Shown here in pieces: positions 34,439 through 43,386 of a stretch of 63,096 nt of DNA. Origin of the DNA: an uncultured Prevotellaceae bacterium (GTDB lineage: Bacteria; Bacteroidota; Bacteroidia; Bacteroidales; Muribaculaceae); the NCBI GenBank assembly GCA_900314215.1, contig OMUK01000013.1:1-63096 (forward strand). Direction: 5' to 3'. The position numbers and the translations under genes were made by a program. Each line of letters begins with the position of its first letter. Within the stretch, counting starts at the first letter, position 1. Below the pieces are notes generated by a model. It saw only the letters and a program-made list of their open reading frames with translations, had not been told where the DNA came from and ran no database searches.

Positions 34439-35653
34439 TCAGCAGCCTATGGTGGCGAGCAGCTGGGTGAGGGCTTGCTTGTGGCTGCCTTTCAAGATGA
34501 TGTGGTGGTTGCCTATGGGGTTGGTCAAGAAGTAGCGGGCTTGCTGCTTGCAGGCGAGCTGTATCACTTGCTGGGTGCGGCACAGGTCGGGCTGGGCTTG
34601 GTTGCGCACGAGGGTGCCCTCTTCCACAAAGCTGCGGTCGAGGCTTCCCGACACCTTGAGCAGCGTCACAGGGCCCTCTTGCATGTAGCCGCGCAGGCCC
34701 ACGCCTATGCCCGACTCAAAGTGGGTGTCGAGCTCATAGCTGTCCACCATGTTGAGCGGGATGGTGCAGTGGGCAAAGAGCATTTCGCCAGTCTCCACAT
34801 CGATGCGGGCTGGATTGGCTTGGAAGCCAGTCTGCCCCGTGAGTGCCTGCGCGATGGCCATCGAGAGCATGGCGGGCACGTCGCCCTCGCAGCTGGCCAC
34901 GACACCCTGGGCGTTGAGCCGTGCCAGTGCCACACAGCCTGTGTTGTGCACCGAGGTGAGCAGGTCGAAACACCTGATGGTGAACCCCATCAACCCACGA
35001 CGTGAAACGATTGCTTTAAGTGCGTTGTAGATGCGCACGGCACCCGGCACAGCGTCCTTGATAGCCTGGGACGGAGCCTTCTCGCTCAGCGGGTCGGCGG
35101 CCACGGCGGGTGTGCGCTCATACTCATCGAGCAACTCCTGCATGGGTATCTCTACCAATTCAATTCCCAGTTTTTCCTTCACCGCGGCGGCGTCGTAGCT
35201 GCTCGAGATCAGCCAGTCCGACGGATGCCCGATGATGCCCAGCCGGGCGCCTTGCAATGCCTGCCTGGCCCGTGCCACCTGCTCGAGCACGCCGATGCGG
35301 CTGGTGATGTAGTCGTTGCTGCCGTGCAGGATTTCGCCAGCTATGCCTTGCTGGCGCAGGTAGGAGAGTATCTCCATCGACGCTGCCAGCGAGTTGCTCT
35401 TGCCCGATGTGAGCAGGTAGATGGGTTGGTGCGATTGCTCCCGCAGCCTGGGCAGCAGGCTCTTGAAGATGCCCTCGGCGCCGCCGGTGCGTATGTAGAT
35501 GAGATCGAGCACGTGAGTGCCGTAGCTGTCGAAGTTCCCTTCGCAGTAGTCGTAGTTGATGCCCAGCTGGCCCAGAAATTGCTCGCTGGCTGCCTGCGTG
35601 GCTCGCTTGTCGTGCAGGGGCGATGTGATGGTGTAGATGGCGATGTTGTTCAT
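34439..35653 (-). CDS. L-fucose isomerase-fold protein, function unknown
   Basis: 404 residues from ATG 35653 (MNNIAIYTITSPLHDKRAT). The layout is that of the FucI/AraA fold family: an N-terminal alpha/beta part with IYIRTGGAEGIF and LTSGKSNSLAAS, and a C-terminal part with SCEGDVPAMLSMAIAQALTGQTGF. The Glu and Asp in CEGD match the position of isomerase metal ligands. No sugar-catabolism genes are nearby, so the substrate is open. It is a single-gene unit divergent from metX. Confidence 0.7.
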   Translation of the reverse strand: MNNIAIYTITSPLHDKRATQAASEQFLGQLGINYDYCEGNFDSYGTHVLDLIYIRTGGAEGIFKSLLPRLREQSHQPIYLLTSGKSNSLAASMEILSYLRQQGIAGEILHGSNDYITSRIGVLEQVARARQALQGARLGIIGHPSDWLISSSYDAAAVKEKLGIELVEIPMQELLDEYERTPAVAADPLSEKAPSQAIKDAVPGAVRIYNALKAIVSRRGLMGFTIRCFDLLTSVHNTGCVALARLNAQGVVASCEGDVPAMLSMAIAQALTGQTGFQANPARIDVETGEMLFAHCTIPLNMVDSYELDTHFESGIGVGLRGYMQEGPVTLLKVSGSLDRSFVEEGTLVRNQAQPDLCRTQQVIQLACKQQARYFLTNPIGNHHIILKGSHKQALTQLLATIGC

Positions 35654-35688
35654 ATTAGGCTGAAATGGTTTTGCGGTTTCTTTTGTCG

Positions 35689-35696
35689 CAAAGTTA
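35689..35696 (-). promoter_or_regulatory. -7 box (TAACTTTG, minus strand)
   Basis: Exact match on the minus strand 36 bases before ATG 35653, ruling out the longer start at 35710. Confidence 0.65.
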
Positions 35697-35834
35697 GCTA
35701 AAATTTTCATCTCGCGCTATTGATATTCTTGAGAATGATTTGAGATTGTGATTGTGTGGAAAAATATTCTTTATAATATTAATTATTCAATATATTATTC
35801 CTTAATTAAATTTTAAATGTAGAATTTAATGCTG

Positions 35835-35842
35835 TAATTTTG
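35835..35842 (+). promoter_or_regulatory. metX-hom -7 box (TAATTTTG)
   Basis: Exact match 18 bases before ATG 35860, leaving a very short leader. No S-adenosylmethionine riboswitch fits in that space. Confidence 0.65.
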
Positions 35843-35859
35843 CACCAAAGTTGAAACGA

Positions 35860-36870
35860 ATGTCGAAAATCTACAATTATAATCACGAGGTGGAGCTGGA
35901 GAGCGGCGCGGTGCTGCCCGGTGTGGCGATAGCCTACGACACGTGGGGCAGCCCCAATGCCGATGGCAGCAACGTGGTGTGGGTGTGCCACGCCCTCACG
36001 GCCAATAGCGACGTGGCCGACTGGTGGCCGGGCACCGTAGAGGCCGGGCGCTTTCTCGACCCCGCACAGTACTACGTCGTGTGTGCCAATATCTTGGGCA
36101 GCTGCTACGGCACCACCGGGCCGCTCAGCGTGAACCCTGCCACCGCCACTCCCTGGTATGGCGATTTCCCCAGGGTCACGGTGCGCGACATGGTGCAGAT
36201 GCATCGCCTGCTGGCCGCCCACCTGGGCATCGACCATGTGAAATTCTTGATAGGTAGCAGTATAGGCGGCTTTCAGTGCCTGGAGTGGTGCGTGGCCGCC
36301 CCCGACTTTGCTCAAAACGCGGTGTTTATTGCCACAGCGGCCATTGCCACGCCCTGGCAAGTGGCCTTCAACGAGACCCAGCGCATGGCCATCGAGACCG
36401 ACGCTACCTATGGCTCACCCCGCGACGATGCCGGCGCCACGGGCATGGCCACGGCGCGCGCGCTTGCCCTGCTCAGCTACCGTGGCGGCAAGGCCTACAA
36501 CAAGACCCAGCGCGACACAGGCGCCGAGCCCCTCTTCGGCCACCGCGTGCTCAGCTACCAGCGCCACCAGGGCGAGAAACTAAGAAATCGCTTCAACGCC
36601 TACTCCTACTACCGGCTCACCCAGGCCTTCGACTCCCACAACGTGGGGCGCGGCCGCGGCGGGGTAGAGGCCGCCCTCGGTCGCATCAAGGCTCACTCGC
36701 TTGTGGTGGCCATTACCAGCGACATTCTGTTTCCCGTCGAGGAGCACGACCTGATTACCCGCAACATCCCCGATTGCCAATTCCAGGTGATCGACTCCGA
36801 CTTTGGCCACGACGGCTTCCTGGTAGAGAGCGACAAACTCAACCACATCATTCAGAAATTTATCCAGTAA
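35860..36870 (+). CDS. metX: Homoserine O-acetyltransferase
   Basis: 336 residues from ATG 35860. This alpha/beta-hydrolase-fold enzyme acylates homoserine in methionine synthesis. The nucleophile is in LIGSSIGGFQCLEW, the acid in ITSDILFPVEEH and the histidine in DFGHDGFLVE; NILGSCYGTTGP is also typical. Acetyl rather than succinyl is assumed from the general family. The gene for homoserine dehydrogenase follows after 18 bases, giving a substrate-linked operon. Confidence 0.92.
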   Translation: MSKIYNYNHEVELESGAVLPGVAIAYDTWGSPNADGSNVVWVCHALTANSDVADWWPGTVEAGRFLDPAQYYVVCANILGSCYGTTGPLSVNPATATPWYGDFPRVTVRDMVQMHRLLAAHLGIDHVKFLIGSSIGGFQCLEWCVAAPDFAQNAVFIATAAIATPWQVAFNETQRMAIETDATYGSPRDDAGATGMATARALALLSYRGGKAYNKTQRDTGAEPLFGHRVLSYQRHQGEKLRNRFNAYSYYRLTQAFDSHNVGRGRGGVEAALGRIKAHSLVVAITSDILFPVEEHDLITRNIPDCQFQVIDSDFGHDGFLVESDKLNHIIQKFIQ

Positions 36871-36888
36871 TATAAAAGCATAGATACA

Positions 36889-38085
36889 ATGAACGACAAA
36901 CAAATATACATAGGCCTTTTTGGCTTCGGCACAGTGGGCAAGGGCCTCTACGACGTGTTGCAGAAAATCAAGCCCGACAATGTGCACATTGTGAAGGTGT
37001 GCGTGCGCAACGTTGCGAAACACCGCCACCAGGCCCCCGAGCTGGAATTCACCACCAGCGCCGACGAGATATTCAACGAACCGCACATCAACTTCATCGT
37101 CGAACTCATCGACGACGCCCAGGCGGCCTACGACATCGTGAAGCGTGCCCTCACCGCCGGCCTCCCCGTGGTGAGCGGCAACAAGAAGATGCTCGCCGCC
37201 CACTTGCCCGAGATGATCGAGCTGCAGCAGCAGCACGACACGGCCTTGCTCTACGACGCCTCGGCCTGCGGCAGCATACCCGTGATACGCAACCTCGAGG
37301 AGTACTACGACAACGACCTGCTCATCTCGGTGAAAGGTATCCTCAACGGCTCGTCCAATTTCATCCTCTCCAAGATTTTCAACGAGGGCATGAACTACAG
37401 CGATGCCCTGGCCCTGGCACAGAAGCTGGGCTTTGCCGAGAGCGACCCCACGCTCGACATAGGCGGCTGGGACTCGGTGTTCAAGTTGATTATCATCACT
37501 GTGCACGCCTTTGGCGTGTATGTGGAGAGCGACAAGATTTTCACCTTCGGCATTGGCAACATGAATGAGCACGACATACGCTTCGCCCAGGAGAAGCAGC
37601 GTCGCATCAAGCTGGTGGGCTGGGCCGAGAAGGTCGACGACAACCGGCTCATACTCTCGGTCATGCCCCACCTGCTCTCTAAGCAGAAGTATATCTACAG
37701 TGTCGAGGACGAGTTCAACGGCGTGGTCATCAAGGGCCTGTTCTACTACAAGCAGTTCATGTTCGGCCAGGGCGCTGGCGGCTTCCCCACGGGTTCGGCT
37801 GTGCTTAGCGACATCACCGCTCAGCTCTACGACTACCGCTACGAGTACAAGAAATTGCACAGCGCCCACAAGCCTGAGTTCTCCAACGACCACCAGCTTC
37901 GCATCTACTACCGCTATGATACTCCGCACAACTTGAATTTGCTGAATTTCAAGAATATAAGCGAGAGCTACTATAGCGAGGACTACAAGTATGTGGTGGG
38001 CGAGGTCTCGCTGCAGGAGCTCCACGACAAGGCACCCCAGCTGCGCAGTGCCGACGTGTTTCTCTCGCTATATCCCGAGGATTGA
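36889..38085 (+). CDS. hom: Homoserine dehydrogenase
   Basis: 398 residues. The NAD(P)-binding GLFGFGTVGKGLYDVL opens the protein, followed by VVSGNKKMLAAH, SACGSIPVIRNLEEY and the family signature GILNGSSNFILSKIF. It reduces aspartate semialdehyde to homoserine. The C-terminal ~80 residues differ from a standard ACT domain, so feedback control may be absent or of another kind. Together with metX it supplies O-acetylhomoserine. Confidence 0.93.
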   Translation: MNDKQIYIGLFGFGTVGKGLYDVLQKIKPDNVHIVKVCVRNVAKHRHQAPELEFTTSADEIFNEPHINFIVELIDDAQAAYDIVKRALTAGLPVVSGNKKMLAAHLPEMIELQQQHDTALLYDASACGSIPVIRNLEEYYDNDLLISVKGILNGSSNFILSKIFNEGMNYSDALALAQKLGFAESDPTLDIGGWDSVFKLIIITVHAFGVYVESDKIFTFGIGNMNEHDIRFAQEKQRRIKLVGWAEKVDDNRLILSVMPHLLSKQKYIYSVEDEFNGVVIKGLFYYKQFMFGQGAGGFPTGSAVLSDITAQLYDYRYEYKKLHSAHKPEFSNDHQLRIYYRYDTPHNLNLLNFKNISESYYSEDYKYVVGEVSLQELHDKAPQLRSADVFLSLYPED

Positions 38086-38182
38086 CAATTTTTCCTGAAT
38101 AATAGTCGATTTTTCCATCAATTTTTTAGCTGAATTTTGCAAATTGTGCCCGAAATGGTGGGCAATTCTCAAAATTAATTTG

Positions 38183-38190
38183 TAAGTTTG
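38183..38190 (+). promoter_or_regulatory. -7 box (TAAGTTTG) of the tamB-tamL operon
   Basis: TAnnTTTG match 58 bases before the TTG start at 38248. Confidence 0.6.
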
Positions 38191-38247
38191 TAGGTTGTTT
38201 AACAAGCCGGTTCTTGCCTACATCTATCGGACAAAAGCGATACAAAC

Positions 38248-41200
38248 TTGCATCATCTGATAAAAAATAAAATTCTGCGACGCAGCATCAAGACTTTGGT
38301 GGCCATCATTGTTCTGCTGGTGGTAGTGCTCCCTGTGTCGCTTTACATTCCTTTTGTCCAAAATATTGCCAAGGATTACGCTTGCGACTATGCCACCAAG
38401 TCGACGGGTATGCAGGTGAAGATGGACCGCATCTTGCTCAAGTTCCCGCTCGAGTTGAGCATGGACGGCTTTTCGGCTCTCGACCAGCAAGGCGACACCA
38501 TGCTGCGCGTGGGCAACCTCACCACCGGCGTCGAGGTGATGCCCCTGCTGCATCTCGACTTCAAGGTGGGCGACGCCGAGCTCACCCACGGCTATTACCA
38601 CATGCTCAGCGCCGACTCGGCGATGTATCTCACGGCCGACGTTGACCACTGCAAGCTCTCGGCCATCGACCTTGACTTGAAAAACCAGGTGCTCAACCTC
38701 ATCGACGGCGACTTGCAGGGCGGGCGTATCGAGTATGTGGGCTATCCCGACCGCAAGAAGAAAGATGCCGACACCACCGACACCGCTGCCTCCAAGCCCT
38801 GGCGCGTGAATGCCATCAAGCTCACCTTGCGCGACGTCGACTACACGATGCGCTTGTTGCCAACTATCGACAAAATGCACGCCCACGTGGGCTTTGCTCA
38901 GTTGCTCAATGGCAAAATCGACACAGGCGACTGCACCATCGACGCCCGCAGCCTGCGGGTCGACAGCGCCCGTTGCAGCTACTATGCCATGAGTGAGCGC
39001 GATGCCGCCCTCTATGCCATGCTGCACCCCGAGCCGGTCGATACCAGCACGTCTAAGCCCTGGGTCATCAATGCCGACACGTTGCAGATCACTCACCTCA
39101 ACTACGACATGAGAATGCTGCCCACCATCGACAAGCTCAATGCCACAGTGGGCTTTGCACGCCTGGTGGGTTGCGCCCTCAACACCGGCGACCAGACGAT
39201 CACCGCCCAGTCGCTCAAGATCGACACGGTAGATGCCCGGTATTTCAATTTGCCTGCCTCGGCCGTTGCCCAATACACTGCTCCCAAGCAATGGCTTGCC
39301 GCTACTGCCAAGCCTGCCGATGAGCTTAACTCCCTGCCGTGGACCATCAATTGCGACACACTGCGCCTGGGTGGCAGCCATGCCATCTACGCCACCACCG
39401 GCCACAAGCCCGTGAGGGGCCTCGACCCCGACTATATCGAGGTGAGCCATGTGAATGTGGGCGTCAACCACTTCTACAACCAGGGCACGACCATCAAGGT
39501 GCCGCTCGTCAACCTCACGGCCCTTGAGCGTTGCGGCATCGAGATTGAGCGGGCCAGCGGCACATTCTCGATGCACAACAACCAGCTCGACCTCGACAAG
39601 ATGCGCCTGAAGACCTTCATGAGCAGCATCTATCTCGATGCCCACGGCCCCATGACCCTGCTCGACAAGCAACCTGCGGGCAGGTTCAAGGTGACTACCG
39701 ACTCCAAGATTGCCCTGCAAGAAATAGGCAAAATCATGCCTGCGCTCAAGCCCACGCTCAAGATGGTGCCGCAATACAACCCCATTGCAGTCAAGGGCAC
39801 CCTTGCCGGCACGCCCCAGCACCTCAATATCACCACCTTCACGGCCGATATTCCACGCTATGCCCACGCCACTGTGAGCGGCAGCCTCAACTACCCGCTC
39901 GAGCCCAAGCGGCTCAATGGCGACGTGCACTTCGACGCCCTTGTCACCAATGCCGATTTCATCAAGCCCACCTTGCTCGACAAGGCCCAGCAGCGGCAAA
40001 TCAATATCCCGCCCATGGCAGTCAACGGCCACGTGAAATTTGACGCCCAGAGCAACATCGCGGGCAACTTTGCCATGAAGCTCACAGGCGGCCAGGCCGT
40101 GGGGCAGGGCAGCTTCAGTGCCAACAGCCAGCGCTACAACGTCGACGCCACCTTCAGCAGCTTCCCCATCAAGCGCATCTTGCCCTTGGCTCCTGCCGAC
40201 AATCTCACAGCCCACATCAAGGCCAGCGGGCATGGCTTCGACTTCTTGAAGTCCTCGACCGCGGTCAATGCCGATATCGACCTGGGCGGCGTCACCTATC
40301 AGGGCCAGCGCTATGAGAACATCACCGCCCGTGTCAACATGAACGGCGGCGTGGTGAAGGGCAATGTGGTGTCGCACAACAAGGATTGCGACCTCGACAT
40401 CACCGCCGACGGCACCATCCACGGCGACCACTATGTGATGGCAGTGAATGGCGTCATCAACGACCTCGATGCTCAGAAGTTTGGCCTCGTCGCCGCGCCG
40501 TGCCGTGGCAGCGGCAAGGTGAACGCCTCGATCGACTACGATGCCAAGACACAATTTTGCGACCTCAATGCCAACCTCTCCGACCTCAACTGGAACTACG
40601 ACGGCGAGCAAATCGTGAGCAACAACACCGACGTGCGCTTTGCCTCCAATGCCACCACCGTGAGTGCCTATATCGACAACGAGGACACCCACCTCGACTT
40701 TGTGTCGCAATGCAATCTCAACCAGTTCACCAAGTCAATGACCAAGACCCTGGAGCTGGCACAGCAGCAATACAAGAACCGCTACCTCGACATCAACACC
40801 TTGCAAGAAGCCCTGCCCAAGTTCACCCTCGACCTCAAGGCAGGCCCCAATGGTATCGTGCCGCGCTATGCCGCCAAGTACAACATCGACTTCCGCGAGG
40901 TGAATTGCCAAATACGCAACGACTCCACCATCTACATGGACGGCTATGTGCACCAGTTGAGCTATGGCGAGCAGGCTATCGACACCCTCACTTTCCATGC
41001 CAACGAGCTCGACGACAAGTACCTGGCCTTCAACCTGCACATGGGCAACGCTCCTGGCACCTGGGACGACTTTGCCCAGGTCGACGTGAAGGGCGGGGCA
41101 GTGGGCTCTACCGTCGACTTCCTCGTTGAGCAGCACAACATCAAGGGCGAGATGGGTTACCGCCTGGGCGCCAATGCCACCCTCGACCGCGACCTGATCA

Positions 41201-43386
41201 AGGCCCGTTTCTTCCCCACCGATCCTGTGATTGGCTACCGCTCTTGGGAAATCAACGAGGACAACTACCTGAACTATAACTACAAGACGCGCCTGCTCGA
41301 TGTAGACTTCAACATCAAGAACGACTCGAGCAGCCTGGCCCTCAAGTCGGAGCCTACCGACGACCCCAACAAGGAAAATATCCTGCTCAATATCGACAAT
41401 GTGAAACTTGAGCAATGGACCACCTATCTGCCCTCGTTGCCCTCGATGAGCGGCACGGTGAATGGCAACATGAAGGTGCTCTACGACGGCCGCAACATGG
41501 ATGGCGACGGCACGATAGCCATCAATAAGTTCACCTATAATAATGTGAACGAGGGCGACGTGACCATCAATACCAAGCTGGGCATCGATCCTGCCACGAT
41601 GGCTACCAAGCTCAATGCCACGCTCGACCTCGACGGGTCGAAGGTGGCCCTGGCCTATGGCGTGCTCAACGACTCCACTTCGCGCAGCCCCATGAACCTC
41701 AACTTGCAGCTCGACCGCTTCCCGCTCGAGAAGGCTTCGCCCTTCATCCCCGGCAACTACGTGTGGCTCGACGGCTATCTCGACGGCGACCTGGCTGTGA
41801 CGGGCACCACCCAGCAGCCCAGCATCAATGGCTATGTGCAGGGCGACTCGGCCATTGTGTCGCTGCCGGCCTATGGAGCCTCGCTGCGGCTCGACACCAG
41901 CCGCATTGTGGTCAACAACAGCCTGATCACCCTCAATGGCACCAAGCTCTATGGTGTGAACGACAGCCCCATTGCGACCAGCGGCACCGTCGACCTGAGC
42001 ACGATGGATATGGACCTCAACATCACAGGCAAGAATGTGGAAGTGATAGGCACCGACCAGCAGCGTTGGTCCGAGTTGTTCGGCCAGGGCTATGCCGACA
42101 TCGACGCCTCGGTGACGAGCAAGGGCGGCAACATGCGCGTGGGTGCCAATGTGAACTTGCTGCCCACCAGCGACCTCACCTATGTGATGCTCGATGAGAT
42201 CGACGCCCTGGCCAACCGCAGCACCGTCGACGAGAATATGGTGACCTTTATCAACCCTGCCGACACCACAAGTGCCCTGAGCAAGCTGGTGACAGGCGTG
42301 GCCACCTCGTCGCTCGACCTGAAGATTGACATCGGCATCTCGCAAGGCGCCAAATTCAATGTGTACTTGACGCAAGATGGCAAGAGCCGCGTGGCCGTGC
42401 AGGGCAGCGGCAAGTTGCGCTACACCCTCGACTTTGCCGGCAAGGACAACCTGGTGGGCACCTATACCATCAAGAGCGGCGAGGTGCGCTACACGCCGCC
42501 TGTGATCTCGCAGAAGGTGTTTGAGATTGCCGAGGGCAGCGCGCTCACCTGGACGGGCGAGATGCTCAACCCCACGCTCAACCTCACGGGCAGCGACAAG
42601 TTGCGTGCCACGGTGAACTCGAGCGGCGGCGCCTCGCATGTGGTCGACTTCATCGTCACGGCCATGATCAAGAATAGCCTGAATCAGATGGACATCAGCT
42701 TCGACCTGGCCAGCACCAACGATGCCGAGGTAGAGAATGAGTTGCAGGGCATGACGGCAGCCCAGCGTAGCGCAGCCGCCATCAACCTGCTGCTCTACAA
42801 CACCTACTCGAGCGAGTCGGGCAGCAACAATCCCGAGCTTGCCTCGGCCAACAATGCGCTCTTCTCGTTCATCCAGTCGCAGCTCAACAGCTGGGCTGCC
42901 AACAATCTGCACGGCATCGACCTGTCGTTTGGCATCAACTCCTATGAGAGCCAGAACGGCACCAGCACAAGCGACCAGATGAGCTACTCCTACCGCCTGT
43001 CGAAGACCCTCTTCGACGACCGCCTCAAGGTGGTGGTGGGCGGCGAGTACTCCACCGACGCCACCCAGCAGAGCAACCTTGCCGACAACCTCTTCAACAA
43101 CATCTCGCTCGAGTACAACCTCAACAGCCGTGGCAGCATGATGCTGAAGCTCTTCCGCACGGCCGGCATCGAGAGCATCCTCGAGGGCAATGTGACACAG
43201 ACGGGCGCGGCCTTTGTGATGAAGCGCAAGTTGGGCAGCTTCAAGGACCTCTTCAAGCGGCGCCACAGGGATTCGGTGCTGGTCGACAGCACATTGAAAA
43301 ACACGCCCAAACTGCTAATCGAGGACAAGTCGAGCGGCCTTGACGCGCCCAAGGCTTCGCCCGTAAAACGAACTGTGAAGGAATGA
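38248..43386 (+). CDS. tamB: TamB-like translocation-assembly protein (second copy)
   Basis: 1712 residues with an N-terminal membrane helix (about 16-36), then a long beta-rich periplasmic body and a C-terminal DUF490/TamB domain (about 1300-1640, with GTYTIKSGEVRYTPP and AAINLLLYNTYSS). The start is TTG 38248: no ATG lies between the in-frame stop at 38200 and residue 54, and starting later would lose the membrane helix. The next gene is TamL, overlapping by 4 bases, which is the known Bacteroidetes TamB-TamL pairing. It likely moves lipids or helps outer-membrane assembly. Confidence 0.9.
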   Translation: MHHLIKNKILRRSIKTLVAIIVLLVVVLPVSLYIPFVQNIAKDYACDYATKSTGMQVKMDRILLKFPLELSMDGFSALDQQGDTMLRVGNLTTGVEVMPLLHLDFKVGDAELTHGYYHMLSADSAMYLTADVDHCKLSAIDLDLKNQVLNLIDGDLQGGRIEYVGYPDRKKKDADTTDTAASKPWRVNAIKLTLRDVDYTMRLLPTIDKMHAHVGFAQLLNGKIDTGDCTIDARSLRVDSARCSYYAMSERDAALYAMLHPEPVDTSTSKPWVINADTLQITHLNYDMRMLPTIDKLNATVGFARLVGCALNTGDQTITAQSLKIDTVDARYFNLPASAVAQYTAPKQWLAATAKPADELNSLPWTINCDTLRLGGSHAIYATTGHKPVRGLDPDYIEVSHVNVGVNHFYNQGTTIKVPLVNLTALERCGIEIERASGTFSMHNNQLDLDKMRLKTFMSSIYLDAHGPMTLLDKQPAGRFKVTTDSKIALQEIGKIMPALKPTLKMVPQYNPIAVKGTLAGTPQHLNITTFTADIPRYAHATVSGSLNYPLEPKRLNGDVHFDALVTNADFIKPTLLDKAQQRQINIPPMAVNGHVKFDAQSNIAGNFAMKLTGGQAVGQGSFSANSQRYNVDATFSSFPIKRILPLAPADNLTAHIKASGHGFDFLKSSTAVNADIDLGGVTYQGQRYENITARVNMNGGVVKGNVVSHNKDCDLDITADGTIHGDHYVMAVNGVINDLDAQKFGLVAAPCRGSGKVNASIDYDAKTQFCDLNANLSDLNWNYDGEQIVSNNTDVRFASNATTVSAYIDNEDTHLDFVSQCNLNQFTKSMTKTLELAQQQYKNRYLDINTLQEALPKFTLDLKAGPNGIVPRYAAKYNIDFREVNCQIRNDSTIYMDGYVHQLSYGEQAIDTLTFHANELDDKYLAFNLHMGNAPGTWDDFAQVDVKGGAVGSTVDFLVEQHNIKGEMGYRLGANATLDRDLIKARFFPTDPVIGYRSWEINEDNYLNYNYKTRLLDVDFNIKNDSSSLALKSEPTDDPNKENILLNIDNVKLEQWTTYLPSLPSMSGTVNGNMKVLYDGRNMDGDGTIAINKFTYNNVNEGDVTINTKLGIDPATMATKLNATLDLDGSKVALAYGVLNDSTSRSPMNLNLQLDRFPLEKASPFIPGNYVWLDGYLDGDLAVTGTTQQPSINGYVQGDSAIVSLPAYGASLRLDTSRIVVNNSLITLNGTKLYGVNDSPIATSGTVDLSTMDMDLNITGKNVEVIGTDQQRWSELFGQGYADIDASVTSKGGNMRVGANVNLLPTSDLTYVMLDEIDALANRSTVDENMVTFINPADTTSALSKLVTGVATSSLDLKIDIGISQGAKFNVYLTQDGKSRVAVQGSGKLRYTLDFAGKDNLVGTYTIKSGEVRYTPPVISQKVFEIAEGSALTWTGEMLNPTLNLTGSDKLRATVNSSGGASHVVDFIVTAMIKNSLNQMDISFDLASTNDAEVENELQGMTAAQRSAAAINLLLYNTYSSESGSNNPELASANNALFSFIQSQLNSWAANNLHGIDLSFGINSYESQNGTSTSDQMSYSYRLSKTLFDDRLKVVVGGEYSTDATQQSNLADNLFNNISLEYNLNSRGSMMLKLFRTAGIESILEGNVTQTGAAFVMKRKLGSFKDLFKRRHRDSVLVDSTLKNTPKLLIEDKSSGLDAPKASPVKRTVKE

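Noticed and set aside
38224..43266. Two antisense frames of 828 and 843 codons opposite the second TamB-like gene
   Set aside because: They arise from the strong GC-ending codon bias (frequent CTC, GAC, GTG) on the real strand. Their compositions are rich in H, V, G and A without domains, and the plus strand has clear family motifs, helix and operon context.
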